A DNA stretch of 64,000 nucleotides, from positions 1,798,001 through 1,862,000 of the forward strand of contig NZ_QPEQ01000001.1 in NCBI RefSeq assembly GCF_009455625.1. The letters run 5' to 3'. Below are positions 42,807-52,334 of this stretch, piece after piece (the first letter of the stretch is position 1; each line of letters opens with the position of its first letter). This DNA is from Paraburkholderia bonniea (GTDB lineage: Bacteria > Pseudomonadota > Gammaproteobacteria > Burkholderiales > Burkholderiaceae). Made by a program: the position numbers and the translations under genes. Under the pieces are notes generated by a model. That model ran no database searches, was not told the origin of the DNA, and saw nothing but the letters and a program-made list of their open reading frames with translations.

Positions 42807-42839
42807 AAATTTCATCAGAAATACCGTTATATTTTTATT

Positions 42840-42864
42840 CAACTATCACCTCATCCGATAGTTG
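42840..42864. promoter_or_regulatory. LysR-type dyad upstream of the YeiH exporter gene
   Basis: CAACTATC-N9-GATAGTTG, a perfect 8-bp inverted repeat of total length 25, 80 bases upstream of the exporter start. It has the T-N11-A core expected of LysR sites and resembles the dyad next to the lysR gene (39957). Confidence 0.65.
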
Positions 42865-42945
42865 CTCTCGCAAAGCACAATTTTTCATATCCATCTATTC
42901 AAACTAGGATTAGGGCCATTCAACGACACCGTCAGGCCCGCAGTC

Positions 42946-44070
42946 ATGTCCACCGTTCCTGTTCCCGTTCCCGCCGTTGCTGGCGTGGCCACTGTTTCCC
43001 CTGCGCTATCCACGGCCACGGCCCCCGCCAGTTCAACCCGGGGCCAGCTCAACGGCATCCTGTTCGTCGCGTTGTTCGCCGTCGCGGTCACCCAGATCGC
43101 CTCGCTGCCCGCGATTGCAGGGCTCGGCCTGAGCCCGCTGATTATCGGCATCGTCGCCGGGGCGCTGTACGGCAATGTGCTGCGCGATGGCATGCCTGCA
43201 AGCTGGGCGGCCGGGGTGAATTTCTCGGCGCGCCGGCTGCTGCGTATCGCAGTGGCGTTTTTCGGCTTGCGCATCAGCCTTCAGGAGATCGCTCAGGTGG
43301 GGCTGCCCGGACTCACGGTGTCGCTACTGGTGGTGCTCAGCACGCTTGCCATTGGCACGTGGGCTGGCATGAAGCTGATGAAGCTCGACCGCGATACCGC
43401 GCTGCTCACCGCAGCCGGCAGCGCGATTTGCGGCGCGGCGGCCGTGCTTGCGTTCGAATCGGCACTGCAATCCAAGCCGCACAAAAGCGCGATGGCCGTG
43501 GGCAGCGTGGTGCTGTTCGGCACGCTGTCGATGTTTCTCTACCCGGTGCTGTTCCGCGCGGGCTGGCTGCCGCTGGATACGATCGGCGCGGGCTTGTACT
43601 TTGGCGGCACGATTCACGAGGTAGCCCAGGTCGTGGGTGCGGCGAGCACCCTCAGCCCTGAAGCGGCGCACGTCGCCACCATCGTCAAGATGACCCGGGT
43701 GATGTTGCTGGTACCGGTGCTGCTGGTGCTCGGGGTGTGGCTCAACCGGCAGGCACGGGGCCAGGCCGCGCAGGAACCAGGTACGAGCAGCCGCGCGCGC
43801 AAGCTGGCGGTGCCGTGGTTCGCGCTGGGGTTTCTCGCGCTGGTTATCGTGAATTCGCTGCACCTGCTGCCCACCACTGCCACCCATACGCTGAACGTGC
43901 TGGATACCTTCGCGCTGACGATGGCCATGACCGCGCTAGGCATCGAAACGCGTTTTGCGCAGATTCGCCAGGCAGGGCCGCGCGCGCTGATTACCGGACT
44001 GATTCTGTCTCTGTGGCTAATGCTGGGCGGACTGGGCATCACTTGGGCGGTGCAGCGGGTGCTGGGTTGA
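42946..44070 (+). CDS. yeiH: YeiH/UPF0324-family putative sulfate/sulfite exporter
   Basis: 374 residues with about ten membrane segments after an Ala/Val/Pro-rich start. LGLSPLIIGIVAGALYGN, FSARRLLRIAVAFFGLRISLQEI, AICGAAAVLAFES and GGTIHEVAQVVGAAS are the conserved YeiH blocks. YeiH is thought to export sulfite or sulfate-derived anions. ATG 42946 is preferred over the frame opening at 42862, which would put the dyad inside the gene. Confidence 0.88.
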   Translation: MSTVPVPVPAVAGVATVSPALSTATAPASSTRGQLNGILFVALFAVAVTQIASLPAIAGLGLSPLIIGIVAGALYGNVLRDGMPASWAAGVNFSARRLLRIAVAFFGLRISLQEIAQVGLPGLTVSLLVVLSTLAIGTWAGMKLMKLDRDTALLTAAGSAICGAAAVLAFESALQSKPHKSAMAVGSVVLFGTLSMFLYPVLFRAGWLPLDTIGAGLYFGGTIHEVAQVVGAASTLSPEAAHVATIVKMTRVMLLVPVLLVLGVWLNRQARGQAAQEPGTSSRARKLAVPWFALGFLALVIVNSLHLLPTTATHTLNVLDTFALTMAMTALGIETRFAQIRQAGPRALITGLILSLWLMLGGLGITWAVQRVLG

Positions 44071-44151
44071 TGCGGACTTGATATCCGGCGTTGGCGCACG
44101 AAAAACACGGCGAGAATCTATCCGGCCGGTTACTGGCTGGTTGCTAACCGG

Positions 44152-45294
44152 TTACTGACTGCTAACGGGTAGCCAGCCAAACGTAGCCAGTAGCTCCCCT
44201 AGCACCACCGGGGTTTGAATCTGCTGAACGATTTGCGCCAGCTTCCGTATCAAATCAAGCGAACGGAACACCGAGCAATGTGCGTTGAATGCCTTAGAGG
44301 TTGCATACAGCTCCAGCAGCACGACATAAGCCAGGCCCGCAGCCCCACCCGGCAGATCCGGCGTGGCCCGATCCAGCATCAGCTCAAGCTGGGTCAGTAA
44401 CGGACGAACGGTGGCATCAAACGCCGTCTGTTTTTGTAGATATTCCAGGGCATCTTCGAGATCGGTTTTAAGCATCAGCACGGTGTCTGCTACCGGCCTT
44501 GAGCGCTGCGCAATATATGCCTGCAAGATCAGCGCCTCCTCGCTCTGGCTTGCCTCAGGCTGAATCTCTGGATTTTGATCCCGGATTATCGAGTCAAGTG
44601 CTGCGCTATAACGGGTTAAGGTGGCTAAATTAATGTCTTCCTGTTTTAAATAAGAAAAATTATTCCTGAGATGCGGGGCAAATTTATCCGCTCGCCTGCA
44701 TCCCCGGCGTAAAGCAAAAATGCACGACAGCAGTCTTGCAGCAGGATCGGCTTGAGTATTTTCTATTGAGTTTAAAAATTTTCGCGTCACCGCAATATCA
44801 CCAGACAGGCTGTGCGTTACCTCTTTAATTCGCAGGCTGATTTTATTGCGCTCACGTTCTGCCCGGCCTGGCCGCGCCAGATCTCTGACAGGCCGAACCC
44901 GGGCATAGCGTTTAAACAGTTCCGGATATGATTTTTCATGCTTCCGGCTGCCGAGGGTCCTGTTTTCACTGACCTTGGGCAGCCCAGTTTCATCGCGCGT
45001 CACCAGCGCGCACCCATGGCGTAATGTTCTAGCCTGGCTCAGATCCGGTTGCGGATGAAGGCTCGATCTCGGTTCGGGCTGGGTTGCAAATTTATCCAGA
45101 AACACCATACCAATAAACATGGAAATAACTTTGCCAAATTCAAAACTGCTTTTGGGCTTTTCCTGAGAATAAGCGGAACTTCCCGTCTTTAGATTTTGCA
45201 ATTGAATCATGTTTTCAGAACCAATTAAAATTGCACCACACGGCACATGATAAATAAAGCAATAACGCTTACCCTGTTTCGTACGCCATTCCAT
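44152..45294 (-). CDS. Hypothetical helical protein, possible effector or secretion regulator
   Basis: About 380 residues; no certain family. After a basic, Arg/Lys-rich first third, the last ~230 residues are almost all helical (GDIAVTRKFLNSIENTQADPAARLLSCIFALRRG .. VRPLLTQLELMLDRATPD .. SLDLIRKLAQIVQQIQTPVVLGELLATFGWLPVSSQ). This is weakly reminiscent of the HrpJ/YopN gatekeepers of type III secretion, a guess. The 5' half is AT-richer than its neighbours. The start is uncertain: the frame opens at a TTG (45339), with ATGs at 45294 and 45210, none with a good ribosome site. No secretion genes are in the window. Confidence 0.5.
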   Translation of the reverse strand: MEWRTKQGKRYCFIYHVPCGAILIGSENMIQLQNLKTGSSAYSQEKPKSSFEFGKVISMFIGMVFLDKFATQPEPRSSLHPQPDLSQARTLRHGCALVTRDETGLPKVSENRTLGSRKHEKSYPELFKRYARVRPVRDLARPGRAERERNKISLRIKEVTHSLSGDIAVTRKFLNSIENTQADPAARLLSCIFALRRGCRRADKFAPHLRNNFSYLKQEDINLATLTRYSAALDSIIRDQNPEIQPEASQSEEALILQAYIAQRSRPVADTVLMLKTDLEDALEYLQKQTAFDATVRPLLTQLELMLDRATPDLPGGAAGLAYVVLLELYATSKAFNAHCSVFRSLDLIRKLAQIVQQIQTPVVLGELLATFGWLPVSSQ

Positions 45295-45537
45295 CACGAC
45301 GAAAGCGCCACACAGCAAAAAATACTTGATCTCATTCAACTCATAGCGAGCGGATTAAAAATCCGGCAAACGTCCATGCTTAGTCAAGACTTAATTTAAT
45401 GAGTAACTTCGCAGCCGTTTTCGTTCCAGGTCAACTATCTGCCACCGGCACAGGCACCCGGTCATGTCACACCCTGTCAAACCCGGCTTTCCCAGTGCTA
45501 TTCTTGCGCCCGCTCCCGCCACCTTCCCTGCCCTCAC

Positions 45538-47271
45538 GTGCTTTCCTTCCTGCTCAAACTGCGCACACGCGCCCAGTCCCTATTCCGCTTGTCGGACGCT
45601 CATACGATGCTGCTGTGGTCAGTGGTGGTCGGCGTCCTTGGTGCCTTTGCCACGGTTGCGTTCCGCGAAGGCATCGCACTGCTGCAAAAAGCCGTCTCGG
45701 GTGGCTCAGGCAGTGTTGTCGCCATGGCCCAGCGCCTGCCGTGGAGCACCCGCATCTGGCTGCCCGCCGCCGGTGGCCTGATTGCCGGGCTGATCCTGCT
45801 GCTGGCGCGGCGCGGCATGAAACAAAACGGCCACACCGATTACATGGAAGCCGTCGCCATCGGCGAGGGCATCGTGCCCGTGCGGGTGAGCCTATGGCGC
45901 AGCGTGTCATCGCTTTTCACCATCGCCAGCGGCGGCTCCATCGGACGTGAAGGGCCGATGGTCCAGCTCGCCGCGCTATGCGCCTCGCTGGTTGGGCGCT
46001 GGGTGCATTTCGATCCAGCCCGGCTGCGCCTGCTGGTTGCGTGCGGCGCAGCAGCGGGCATCACCTCAGCCTATAACGCACCCATCGCTGGCGCGTTCTT
46101 CGTCACCGAGATCGTGCTCGGCTCGATTGCCATGGAAACCTTCGGGCCGGTTGTAGTGGCCTCGGTGGTCGCCAACATCACCATGCGCGAATTCGCCGGT
46201 TACCGGCCACCGTATGAAATGCCCGTGTTTCCACCGGTCACCGGCCTCGAAGTGCTGCTGTTCGTCGCGCTGGGCGTGTTGTGCGGTGCCGCCGCGCCGC
46301 AGTTTTTGCGCCTGCTGGAACAGTCGAAACGCGCTTTCAGCCGCCTGCCCGTGCCACTACCGCTGCGGCTCGCGCTGGGTGGCCTCGTGGTCGGCGTGAT
46401 CTCGGTGTGGTCGCCTGAGGTGTGGGGCAATGGCTATAGCGTGGTGAATTCGATCCTGCATTCACCATGGACCTGGAGCGCGCTAGTGCTGGTGCTCGTC
46501 TTCAAACTGATCGCCACGGCCTCAACCGCAGGCTCCGGCGCAGTGGGCGGCATTTTCACGCCCACGCTGTTTGTCGGCGCGGTGCTCGGCTCGCTCTTTG
46601 GCGCAGGCATGCACGCGCTGTGGCCGCACGCGACTTCATTGCCGTTTGCCTATGCGATGGTCGGGATGGGAGCGTTTCTGGCGGGCGCGACGCAAGCGCC
46701 ATTGATGGCAATCCTGATGATCTTTGAAATGACGCTGAGTTATCAGGTGGTCTTGCCGCTGATGCTGTCGTGCGTGGTTGCATATTTTGTCGCGCGGGCC
46801 ATTGGCAAAACCTCAATGTACGAAATCACGCTGCACCGCAACCGCGAAGAACAGGCACAGATGCGCTTGCGCGCCACACAGATGCGCGAACTGATCCGCG
46901 AGCCGCAAACCGTCGTCACCCCCGAAGCCAGCGTGCCCGAGATGACGCGCGTGTTCCTCGAATATCCAGTGAAATATTTGTACGTGACCAATGCAGCGGG
47001 CCATTTTCTCGGTGTCGTGGCACTGAAGGACATCACCTCGGATTTACTGGAAAAGCGCGATACCACCCAGCGCACAGCCGCCGATTATCTGCAGCCGCAC
47101 TTTGATGTGCTGACACCGGATATGTCGCTCAGCGACGCACTGGCGCATTTCATGGCGTTTCAGGGCGAACGCCTGCCCGTTATTGAAAGCGTGACGCAGC
47201 CGAAACTCATGGGTGTGGTTTATAAAACTTCGTTGCTGGATGCGTATTTCCGTATGAAGCCCGCGCGTTAG
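45538..47271 (+). CDS. ClC-family chloride channel/antiporter with CBS pair
   Basis: 577 residues. The ClC core has GGSIGREGPMVQL (with the gating Glu of GREGP) and GAVGGIFTPTLFVG; a C-terminal CBS pair occupies about 445-570. The first selectivity motif, usually G-S-G-I-P, reads G-E-G-I-V here, so the conducted anion or coupling may differ from E. coli ClcA. The start is GTG at 45538 by N-terminal fit (LSFLLKLRTRAQSLF), with no clear ribosome site; ATG 45607 would cut part of the first helix. Confidence 0.9.
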   Translation: MLSFLLKLRTRAQSLFRLSDAHTMLLWSVVVGVLGAFATVAFREGIALLQKAVSGGSGSVVAMAQRLPWSTRIWLPAAGGLIAGLILLLARRGMKQNGHTDYMEAVAIGEGIVPVRVSLWRSVSSLFTIASGGSIGREGPMVQLAALCASLVGRWVHFDPARLRLLVACGAAAGITSAYNAPIAGAFFVTEIVLGSIAMETFGPVVVASVVANITMREFAGYRPPYEMPVFPPVTGLEVLLFVALGVLCGAAAPQFLRLLEQSKRAFSRLPVPLPLRLALGGLVVGVISVWSPEVWGNGYSVVNSILHSPWTWSALVLVLVFKLIATASTAGSGAVGGIFTPTLFVGAVLGSLFGAGMHALWPHATSLPFAYAMVGMGAFLAGATQAPLMAILMIFEMTLSYQVVLPLMLSCVVAYFVARAIGKTSMYEITLHRNREEQAQMRLRATQMRELIREPQTVVTPEASVPEMTRVFLEYPVKYLYVTNAAGHFLGVVALKDITSDLLEKRDTTQRTAADYLQPHFDVLTPDMSLSDALAHFMAFQGERLPVIESVTQPKLMGVVYKTSLLDAYFRMKPAR

Positions 47272-47814
47272 CTAGTCAAGTAACCGGAGCAACCGTTGAG
47301 GCAAGCCTGTTGAAATGGAGCGAAAAAACAACTTCCTGAGATATGAAAATCGCTACCCCATGCGGGATAAATTCCTGCTAAATGCGAGGCATGGTCAGCA
47401 TGCAAATGTCACGGGGCACTAAAGCATGTCAGGCGCTTAGAGCGAGACCATGTGACCAGACGCGAGATGAAAAAAGCAAACCGCCAAGAGCTCGTAACCA
47501 GCATGTCCAACGAAGAATGAAGCTTCGCGGCAGCGCCGCTTTAGTTCGGATTTCAAACGCAAGTTTCACCCTGCCTTGCAACGTCGTTTCCGGTTTGCCG
47601 TCACCGGACTAGCGCTGCTCAATGCCCCGCTTCACGCTCCCTCCGGTTTCACCCCTACCCGCCTGCGTTATTTCGATTTCAGCTACAACGCCCGTGCGGA
47701 GCGTTTAAAATCGCCTCCTTCTATCCCATTATTGAACCATGACCTGTGCAAGGCGCTGCTTCGCGGCCCCGGGTCGAATCGAATCTGAATCATCGTTTTC
47801 CGCATGGGGTGTTT
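47272..47814. other. Regulatory region upstream of the RND operon
   Basis: 543 bp without a supported gene, no divergent regulator (TetR or other) as is common for RND pumps. Frames here, including one at 47739, are shadows of the adaptor start. A small palindrome GCGGCAGCGCCGC lies near 47530. Confidence 0.4.
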
Positions 47815-49053
47815 GTGAACCGGTCTCGTTGTCACGCTGCTTCTGCTTTTGCTTCTGCACTCGCCACTCCGCGTCAGCGGCCTGCCCACGCTATCCCGGT
47901 TCCGCTCAGCAAGCTGGGCGCATGTTTCGGTGCCGCTGCGTGCGCGCTGCTGCTCGCGGCCTGTCAGCCGCAATCAGCGGCTGCGCCAGACCCGCGTCCG
48001 GTTGTTGCCGGTCCGGTTCGCGCTGCGACTGAGGTTGTCAGCGCGAGCGTCCCCGGTGAAGTCCAGGCGCGTTACTCAACGCCGCTCTCATTTCGCATCG
48101 CCGGCAAGCTGATCGAGCGCAACGTTCGGTTGGGCGACAGCGTGAAGAGCGGCCAGCTTCTGGCTCGTCTGGACCCGGCTGATATGCAGAAAAACGCTAC
48201 GAGTGCCCAGGCTCAGCTTGAAGCCGCGCAGCACCGGCTGGTTTTTGCCCAGCAGCAGCTCGAGCGCGACCGCGCCCAGGCGCGCGAAAACCTGATCGCC
48301 CGGGCTCAGCTTGAACAGACCGAAGATGCATACGCCTCCGCGCTAGCGCAGCGTCAGCAAGCAGCGCAGCAAGCGGGGCTCGCCGCGGACCAGTTGCGTT
48401 ACGCCAGCTTGAGCGCGACCCATGCGGGCGTCATCACGGCCGAACAAGCCGAGACCGGGCAGAACCTTTCTGCGGGTCAACCGGTGTACACCCTCGCCTG
48501 GAGCGGGGAGGTCGATGTGATTGGCGACGTCGCGGAGCACACGCTGGCCGCGCTCAGCATCGGCCAGCCCGCCAACGTCACCCTGACCGCCCTGCCGGGA
48601 CGCGTGCTGAAAGCCCGCGTGCGCGAGCTCGCGCCCGCCGCCGATGCGCAAAGCCGCACCTGGCGCGTCAAGCTGACACTGGTCCAGCCCGGCCCCGAAG
48701 TCCGCCTCGGTATGACCGCAACGATTGCGTTCCAGCCCGCCACGGCGGCGGCCACAGCCACGACCGCCACGGCGGCCTCGGCCTCGTCTGCTGCAGCCGT
48801 CACGACGCAGTTCCTGATCCCCGCCACCGCGCTCTTCCATCAAGGCCAGCAACCCGCCGTGTGGGTCGTGCGCGCGGATGACACGCTGGTGCTGCGGCCC
48901 ATCCAGGTCGCGCGCTACGATGCCAGCCACGTGCTGGTCAGCAGCGGTCTGAAGGATGGCGAGCGAGTGGTCTGGCAAGGCGTGCACACCGTCAGCGCGG
49001 GCGAAAAAGTACGCGTAATCGCCCCGCTCCACGCTGAGGATTTCGCCTCATGA
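47815..49053 (+). CDS. RND efflux periplasmic adaptor (membrane fusion lipoprotein)
   Basis: About 412 residues. The signal ends with LLLAAC, so it is a lipoprotein of the inner membrane facing the periplasm. SFRIAGKLIERNVRLGDSVKSGQLLARLDP is the first lipoyl half-motif, followed by the alpha-hairpin (QAQLEAAQHRLVFAQQQLERDRAQARENL), the second lipoyl half (LSATHAGVITAEQAETGQNLSAGQPVY) and the beta-barrel. A 30-residue Ala/Thr run (about 345-372) interrupts the membrane-proximal domain. GTG 47815 with GGGG upstream is chosen; the earlier GTG at 47746 has no signal. The stop overlaps the permease start by four bases. Confidence 0.9.
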   Translation: MNRSRCHAASAFASALATPRQRPAHAIPVPLSKLGACFGAAACALLLAACQPQSAAAPDPRPVVAGPVRAATEVVSASVPGEVQARYSTPLSFRIAGKLIERNVRLGDSVKSGQLLARLDPADMQKNATSAQAQLEAAQHRLVFAQQQLERDRAQARENLIARAQLEQTEDAYASALAQRQQAAQQAGLAADQLRYASLSATHAGVITAEQAETGQNLSAGQPVYTLAWSGEVDVIGDVAEHTLAALSIGQPANVTLTALPGRVLKARVRELAPAADAQSRTWRVKLTLVQPGPEVRLGMTATIAFQPATAAATATTATAASASSAAAVTTQFLIPATALFHQGQQPAVWVVRADDTLVLRPIQVARYDASHVLVSSGLKDGERVVWQGVHTVSAGEKVRVIAPLHAEDFAS

Positions 49054-52000
49054 GCACGCCCCAGGAAGCGCCTCAGGAAGCGCATCAGGAAGGCCGTTTC
49101 AATCTATCGGCATGGGCTTTGCGGCATCAGGCGCTGGTGGTGTTCATCATCGGCATGGCCACGCTGTTTGGCCTGCTGGCGTACACGCGCCTCGCGCAAT
49201 CGGAAGATCCGCCGTTCACCTTCCGCGTGATGGTGATTCAAACCTTCTGGCCGGGTGCCACCGCGCGCGAGGTGCAAGAGCAGGTCACCGAGCGCATCGG
49301 ACGCAAATTGCAGGAAACCCCCTCGGCCGATTTTCTGAAAAGCTATTCACGTCCCGGCGAATCGCTGATCTTCTTCACGATGAAAGATTCAGCGCCGGTG
49401 AAGGACGTGCCGCAAACCTGGTATCAGGTGCGCAAGAAAGTGGGCGATATCGCCGCGACACTGCCTCCAGGTATCCAGGGGCCGTTTTTCAATGACGAGT
49501 TCGGCGACGTCTACACCAATATCTTTACCCTGGCCGGTGATGGCTTTTCGGCCGCGCAACGCCACGATTACGCCGAGCAGTTGCGCACGGTCTTGCTGCG
49601 CGTGCCAGGTGTGGCCAAGGTCGATTATTTCGGTGATCCAAACCAGCGCATCTACATCGAGATCGCCAATGCGCAACTGACCCGGCTGGGCATCTCGCCC
49701 CAGCAGATCGCTCAGGCGATCAACGGACAAAATGCGGTGACCCCGGCGGGCACGCTGACTACCCGTGACGACCGCGTCTTCGTACGTCCCAGCGGAGCTT
49801 TCGACAATCTCCAGGCGCTGTCCGACACGCTGATCCGCATCAATAACCGCTCGTTTCGTCTTGGCGATATCGCCACCATCCGGCGCAGCTACGATGACCC
49901 GCCCACGACGCAAATGCGCTTTCGCGGCGAACCGGTGCTCGGCATTGGCGTCACGATGCAGCCTGGTGGCGACGTGATCCGCCTGGGCCACGCACTCGAA
50001 GCCGAAGTCGCCAAGTTGCGCACGCATCTGCCCGCCGGTCTCACGCTCACTGAGGTTTCGAGCATGCCGCAGGCCGTGGCGCATTCGGTCGATGATTTTC
50101 TGCGCGCGGTGGCAGAAGCCGTGGCGATCGTGCTGGTGGTCAGCCTGATTTCGCTCGGCGTGCGAACCGGAATGGTGGTGGTGATCTCGATTCCCGTGGT
50201 GCTCGCACTCACCGCGCTGTGCATGTACCTCTTTGGCATTGGCTTGCACAAGGTGTCGCTGGGTACGCTGGTGCTAGCGCTCGGGCTGCTGGTGGATGAC
50301 GCGATCATCGCGGTCGAAATGATGGCGGTGAAGCTCGAACAGGGCTGGGACCGCACCCGCGCAGCAGCGTTTGCCTATACCAGCACGGCGTTTCCGATGC
50401 TGACCGGGACGCTGGTTACCGTGGCCGGTTTTTTGCCGATCGCGTTGGCCCAATCCAGCACCGGCGAATACACCCGCTCGATCTTCGAAGTCTCGGCGAT
50501 TGCGCTGATCGTCTCGTGGTTCGCGGCCGTGGTGCTAATTCCGACGCTGGGCTATCACCTGTTGCCCGAACGCAAGCGTCCTGCGCCTGCGGCCGGGGCT
50601 ACCGCACATGAAGCCGGACCTGAAGCGGCACATGAAGCCAGACACGAGCCCGGGCACGGCACAGGGCCTGATGCTGAGCACGACATCTACCAGTCACGTT
50701 TTTACCAGCGGCTGCGCGGCTGGATTGGCTGGTGCCTTGAGCGGCGCTTTCTCGTGCTGGCGTTGACGGCTGGGCTGTTCGTAGTGGCGCTGGCGGGCTT
50801 TGCCCTGGTGCCGCAGCAGTTTTTCCCCAGCTCTGACCGGCCTGAATTGCTGGTCGATCTGCACCTGCCCGAAGGCGCGTCATTTGAGGCCACGCTGCGC
50901 GAAGCACAACGGCTCGAAAAAAGCCTCAACGGCCGCGCGGAAATCGACCATACGGTGAGCTTCATCGGCACCGGCGCGCCGCGTTTTTATCTGCCGCTCG
51001 ACCAGCAGATGCAGCAGCCCAACCTCGCCCAGTTCGTGATTACCGCGAAATCGGTGGACGAGCGCGAAAAGCTCGCGCGCTGGCTTGAGCCGATGCTGCG
51101 CGACAACTTCCCGGCATTGCGCACGCGCCTGTCACGGCTGGAAAACGGCCCACCGGTCGGCTACCCCGTGCAGTTTCGCGTGAGCGGCAACGATCTCACC
51201 ACCGTGCGCACCATTGCTGAACAAGTAGCGGCAACGATGCGGGCCGAGCCACGCACACAAAACGTGCAGTTCGACTGGGACGAGCCCACCGAGCGCTCGG
51301 TGCGCTACGAGATCGACCAGAAAAAAGCCCGGGAACTGGGCGTATCAACCCAGGATATTTCCAGCTTCCTCGCCCTCACGCTATCGGGTTACACCGTGAC
51401 GCAGTACCGCGAGCGCGACAAGCTCATCAGCGTCGATCTGCGCGCCCCGGCCAGCGAGCGCGTCGATCCCGCAGGGCTGATGGCGCTGGCGCTGCCCACG
51501 CCGAACGGCCCGGTGCCGCTCAGCACATTGGGGCAGTTGCGCTATGGGCTGGAGTACGGCGTGATCTGGGAGCGCGACCGTCAGCCGACGCTGACGGTGC
51601 AATCAGACGTCATTGCCGGAGCCCAGGGTATCGACGTGACGCAGCGCGTCGACAAATCACTCGACGCACTGCGCGCGAGCTTGCCACTGGGCTACCGGAT
51701 CAACGTCGGTGGCACGGTTGAAGAAAGCAGCAAAGGCCAGTCGTCGATCCTCGCGCAGATGCCCATCATGGTGATCGCCGTGCTGTTGCTGCTGATGATC
51801 CAGTTGCAGAGCTTCACCCGCGTTCTGCTCGTGGTGCTTACCGCCCCGCTCGGGCTGATCGGCGTGGTGCTAGCGCTACTGCTGTTCCGCCAGCCGTTTG
51901 GCTTTGTCGCGCTGCTAGGGGTAATTGCGATGTTCGGCATCATCATGCGCAACTCGGTGATTCTGCTGGACCAGATCGAACAGGACATTGCCGCTGGGCA

Positions 52001-52334
52001 TGCGCGTTTCGAAGCGATCATCGGCGCGACCGTGCGGCGCTTCCGGCCGATCACGCTAACCGCTGCTGCCGCCGTGCTAGCGCTGATTCCGCTACTGCGC
52101 TCGAATTTCTTCGGGCCAATGGCAACGGCGCTGATGGGCGGAATTTCCAGCGCCACGGTGCTCACGCTGTTTTTCCTGCCCGCGCTGTATGCCGCCGTGT
52201 TTCGCATCAAACGCGATGAACCACCCGTGGACCCGGCCCCACCCTCGCCGTCCACCCCACTTTCACCAGCCCCCTCGCTGGCACCCTCGCCAGCACCGGC
52301 TTCGAACCTGACGCCACCGGGAGCAGCCTCATGA
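49050..52334 (+). CDS. RND multidrug efflux permease (HAE-1 type)
   Basis: 1094 residues, slightly long for the family (about 1030-1050). Twelve membrane helices; the proton-relay Asp pair is in TM4, LGLLVDDAIIAVEMM, typical of hydrophobe/amphiphile exporters (HAE), not metal exporters. Extra length comes from a Gln/Glu start (STPQEAPQEAHQEG), a His-rich cytosolic linker between the halves (about 513-547) and a Pro/Ser tail of ~35 residues. Overlaps of ATGA type with both neighbours couple the three genes. Confidence 0.95.
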   Translation: MSTPQEAPQEAHQEGRFNLSAWALRHQALVVFIIGMATLFGLLAYTRLAQSEDPPFTFRVMVIQTFWPGATAREVQEQVTERIGRKLQETPSADFLKSYSRPGESLIFFTMKDSAPVKDVPQTWYQVRKKVGDIAATLPPGIQGPFFNDEFGDVYTNIFTLAGDGFSAAQRHDYAEQLRTVLLRVPGVAKVDYFGDPNQRIYIEIANAQLTRLGISPQQIAQAINGQNAVTPAGTLTTRDDRVFVRPSGAFDNLQALSDTLIRINNRSFRLGDIATIRRSYDDPPTTQMRFRGEPVLGIGVTMQPGGDVIRLGHALEAEVAKLRTHLPAGLTLTEVSSMPQAVAHSVDDFLRAVAEAVAIVLVVSLISLGVRTGMVVVISIPVVLALTALCMYLFGIGLHKVSLGTLVLALGLLVDDAIIAVEMMAVKLEQGWDRTRAAAFAYTSTAFPMLTGTLVTVAGFLPIALAQSSTGEYTRSIFEVSAIALIVSWFAAVVLIPTLGYHLLPERKRPAPAAGATAHEAGPEAAHEARHEPGHGTGPDAEHDIYQSRFYQRLRGWIGWCLERRFLVLALTAGLFVVALAGFALVPQQFFPSSDRPELLVDLHLPEGASFEATLREAQRLEKSLNGRAEIDHTVSFIGTGAPRFYLPLDQQMQQPNLAQFVITAKSVDEREKLARWLEPMLRDNFPALRTRLSRLENGPPVGYPVQFRVSGNDLTTVRTIAEQVAATMRAEPRTQNVQFDWDEPTERSVRYEIDQKKARELGVSTQDISSFLALTLSGYTVTQYRERDKLISVDLRAPASERVDPAGLMALALPTPNGPVPLSTLGQLRYGLEYGVIWERDRQPTLTVQSDVIAGAQGIDVTQRVDKSLDALRASLPLGYRINVGGTVEESSKGQSSILAQMPIMVIAVLLLLMIQLQSFTRVLLVVLTAPLGLIGVVLALLLFRQPFGFVALLGVIAMFGIIMRNSVILLDQIEQDIAAGHARFEAIIGATVRRFRPITLTAAAAVLALIPLLRSNFFGPMATALMGGISSATVLTLFFLPALYAAVFRIKRDEPPVDPAPPSPSTPLSPAPSLAPSPAPASNLTPPGAAS

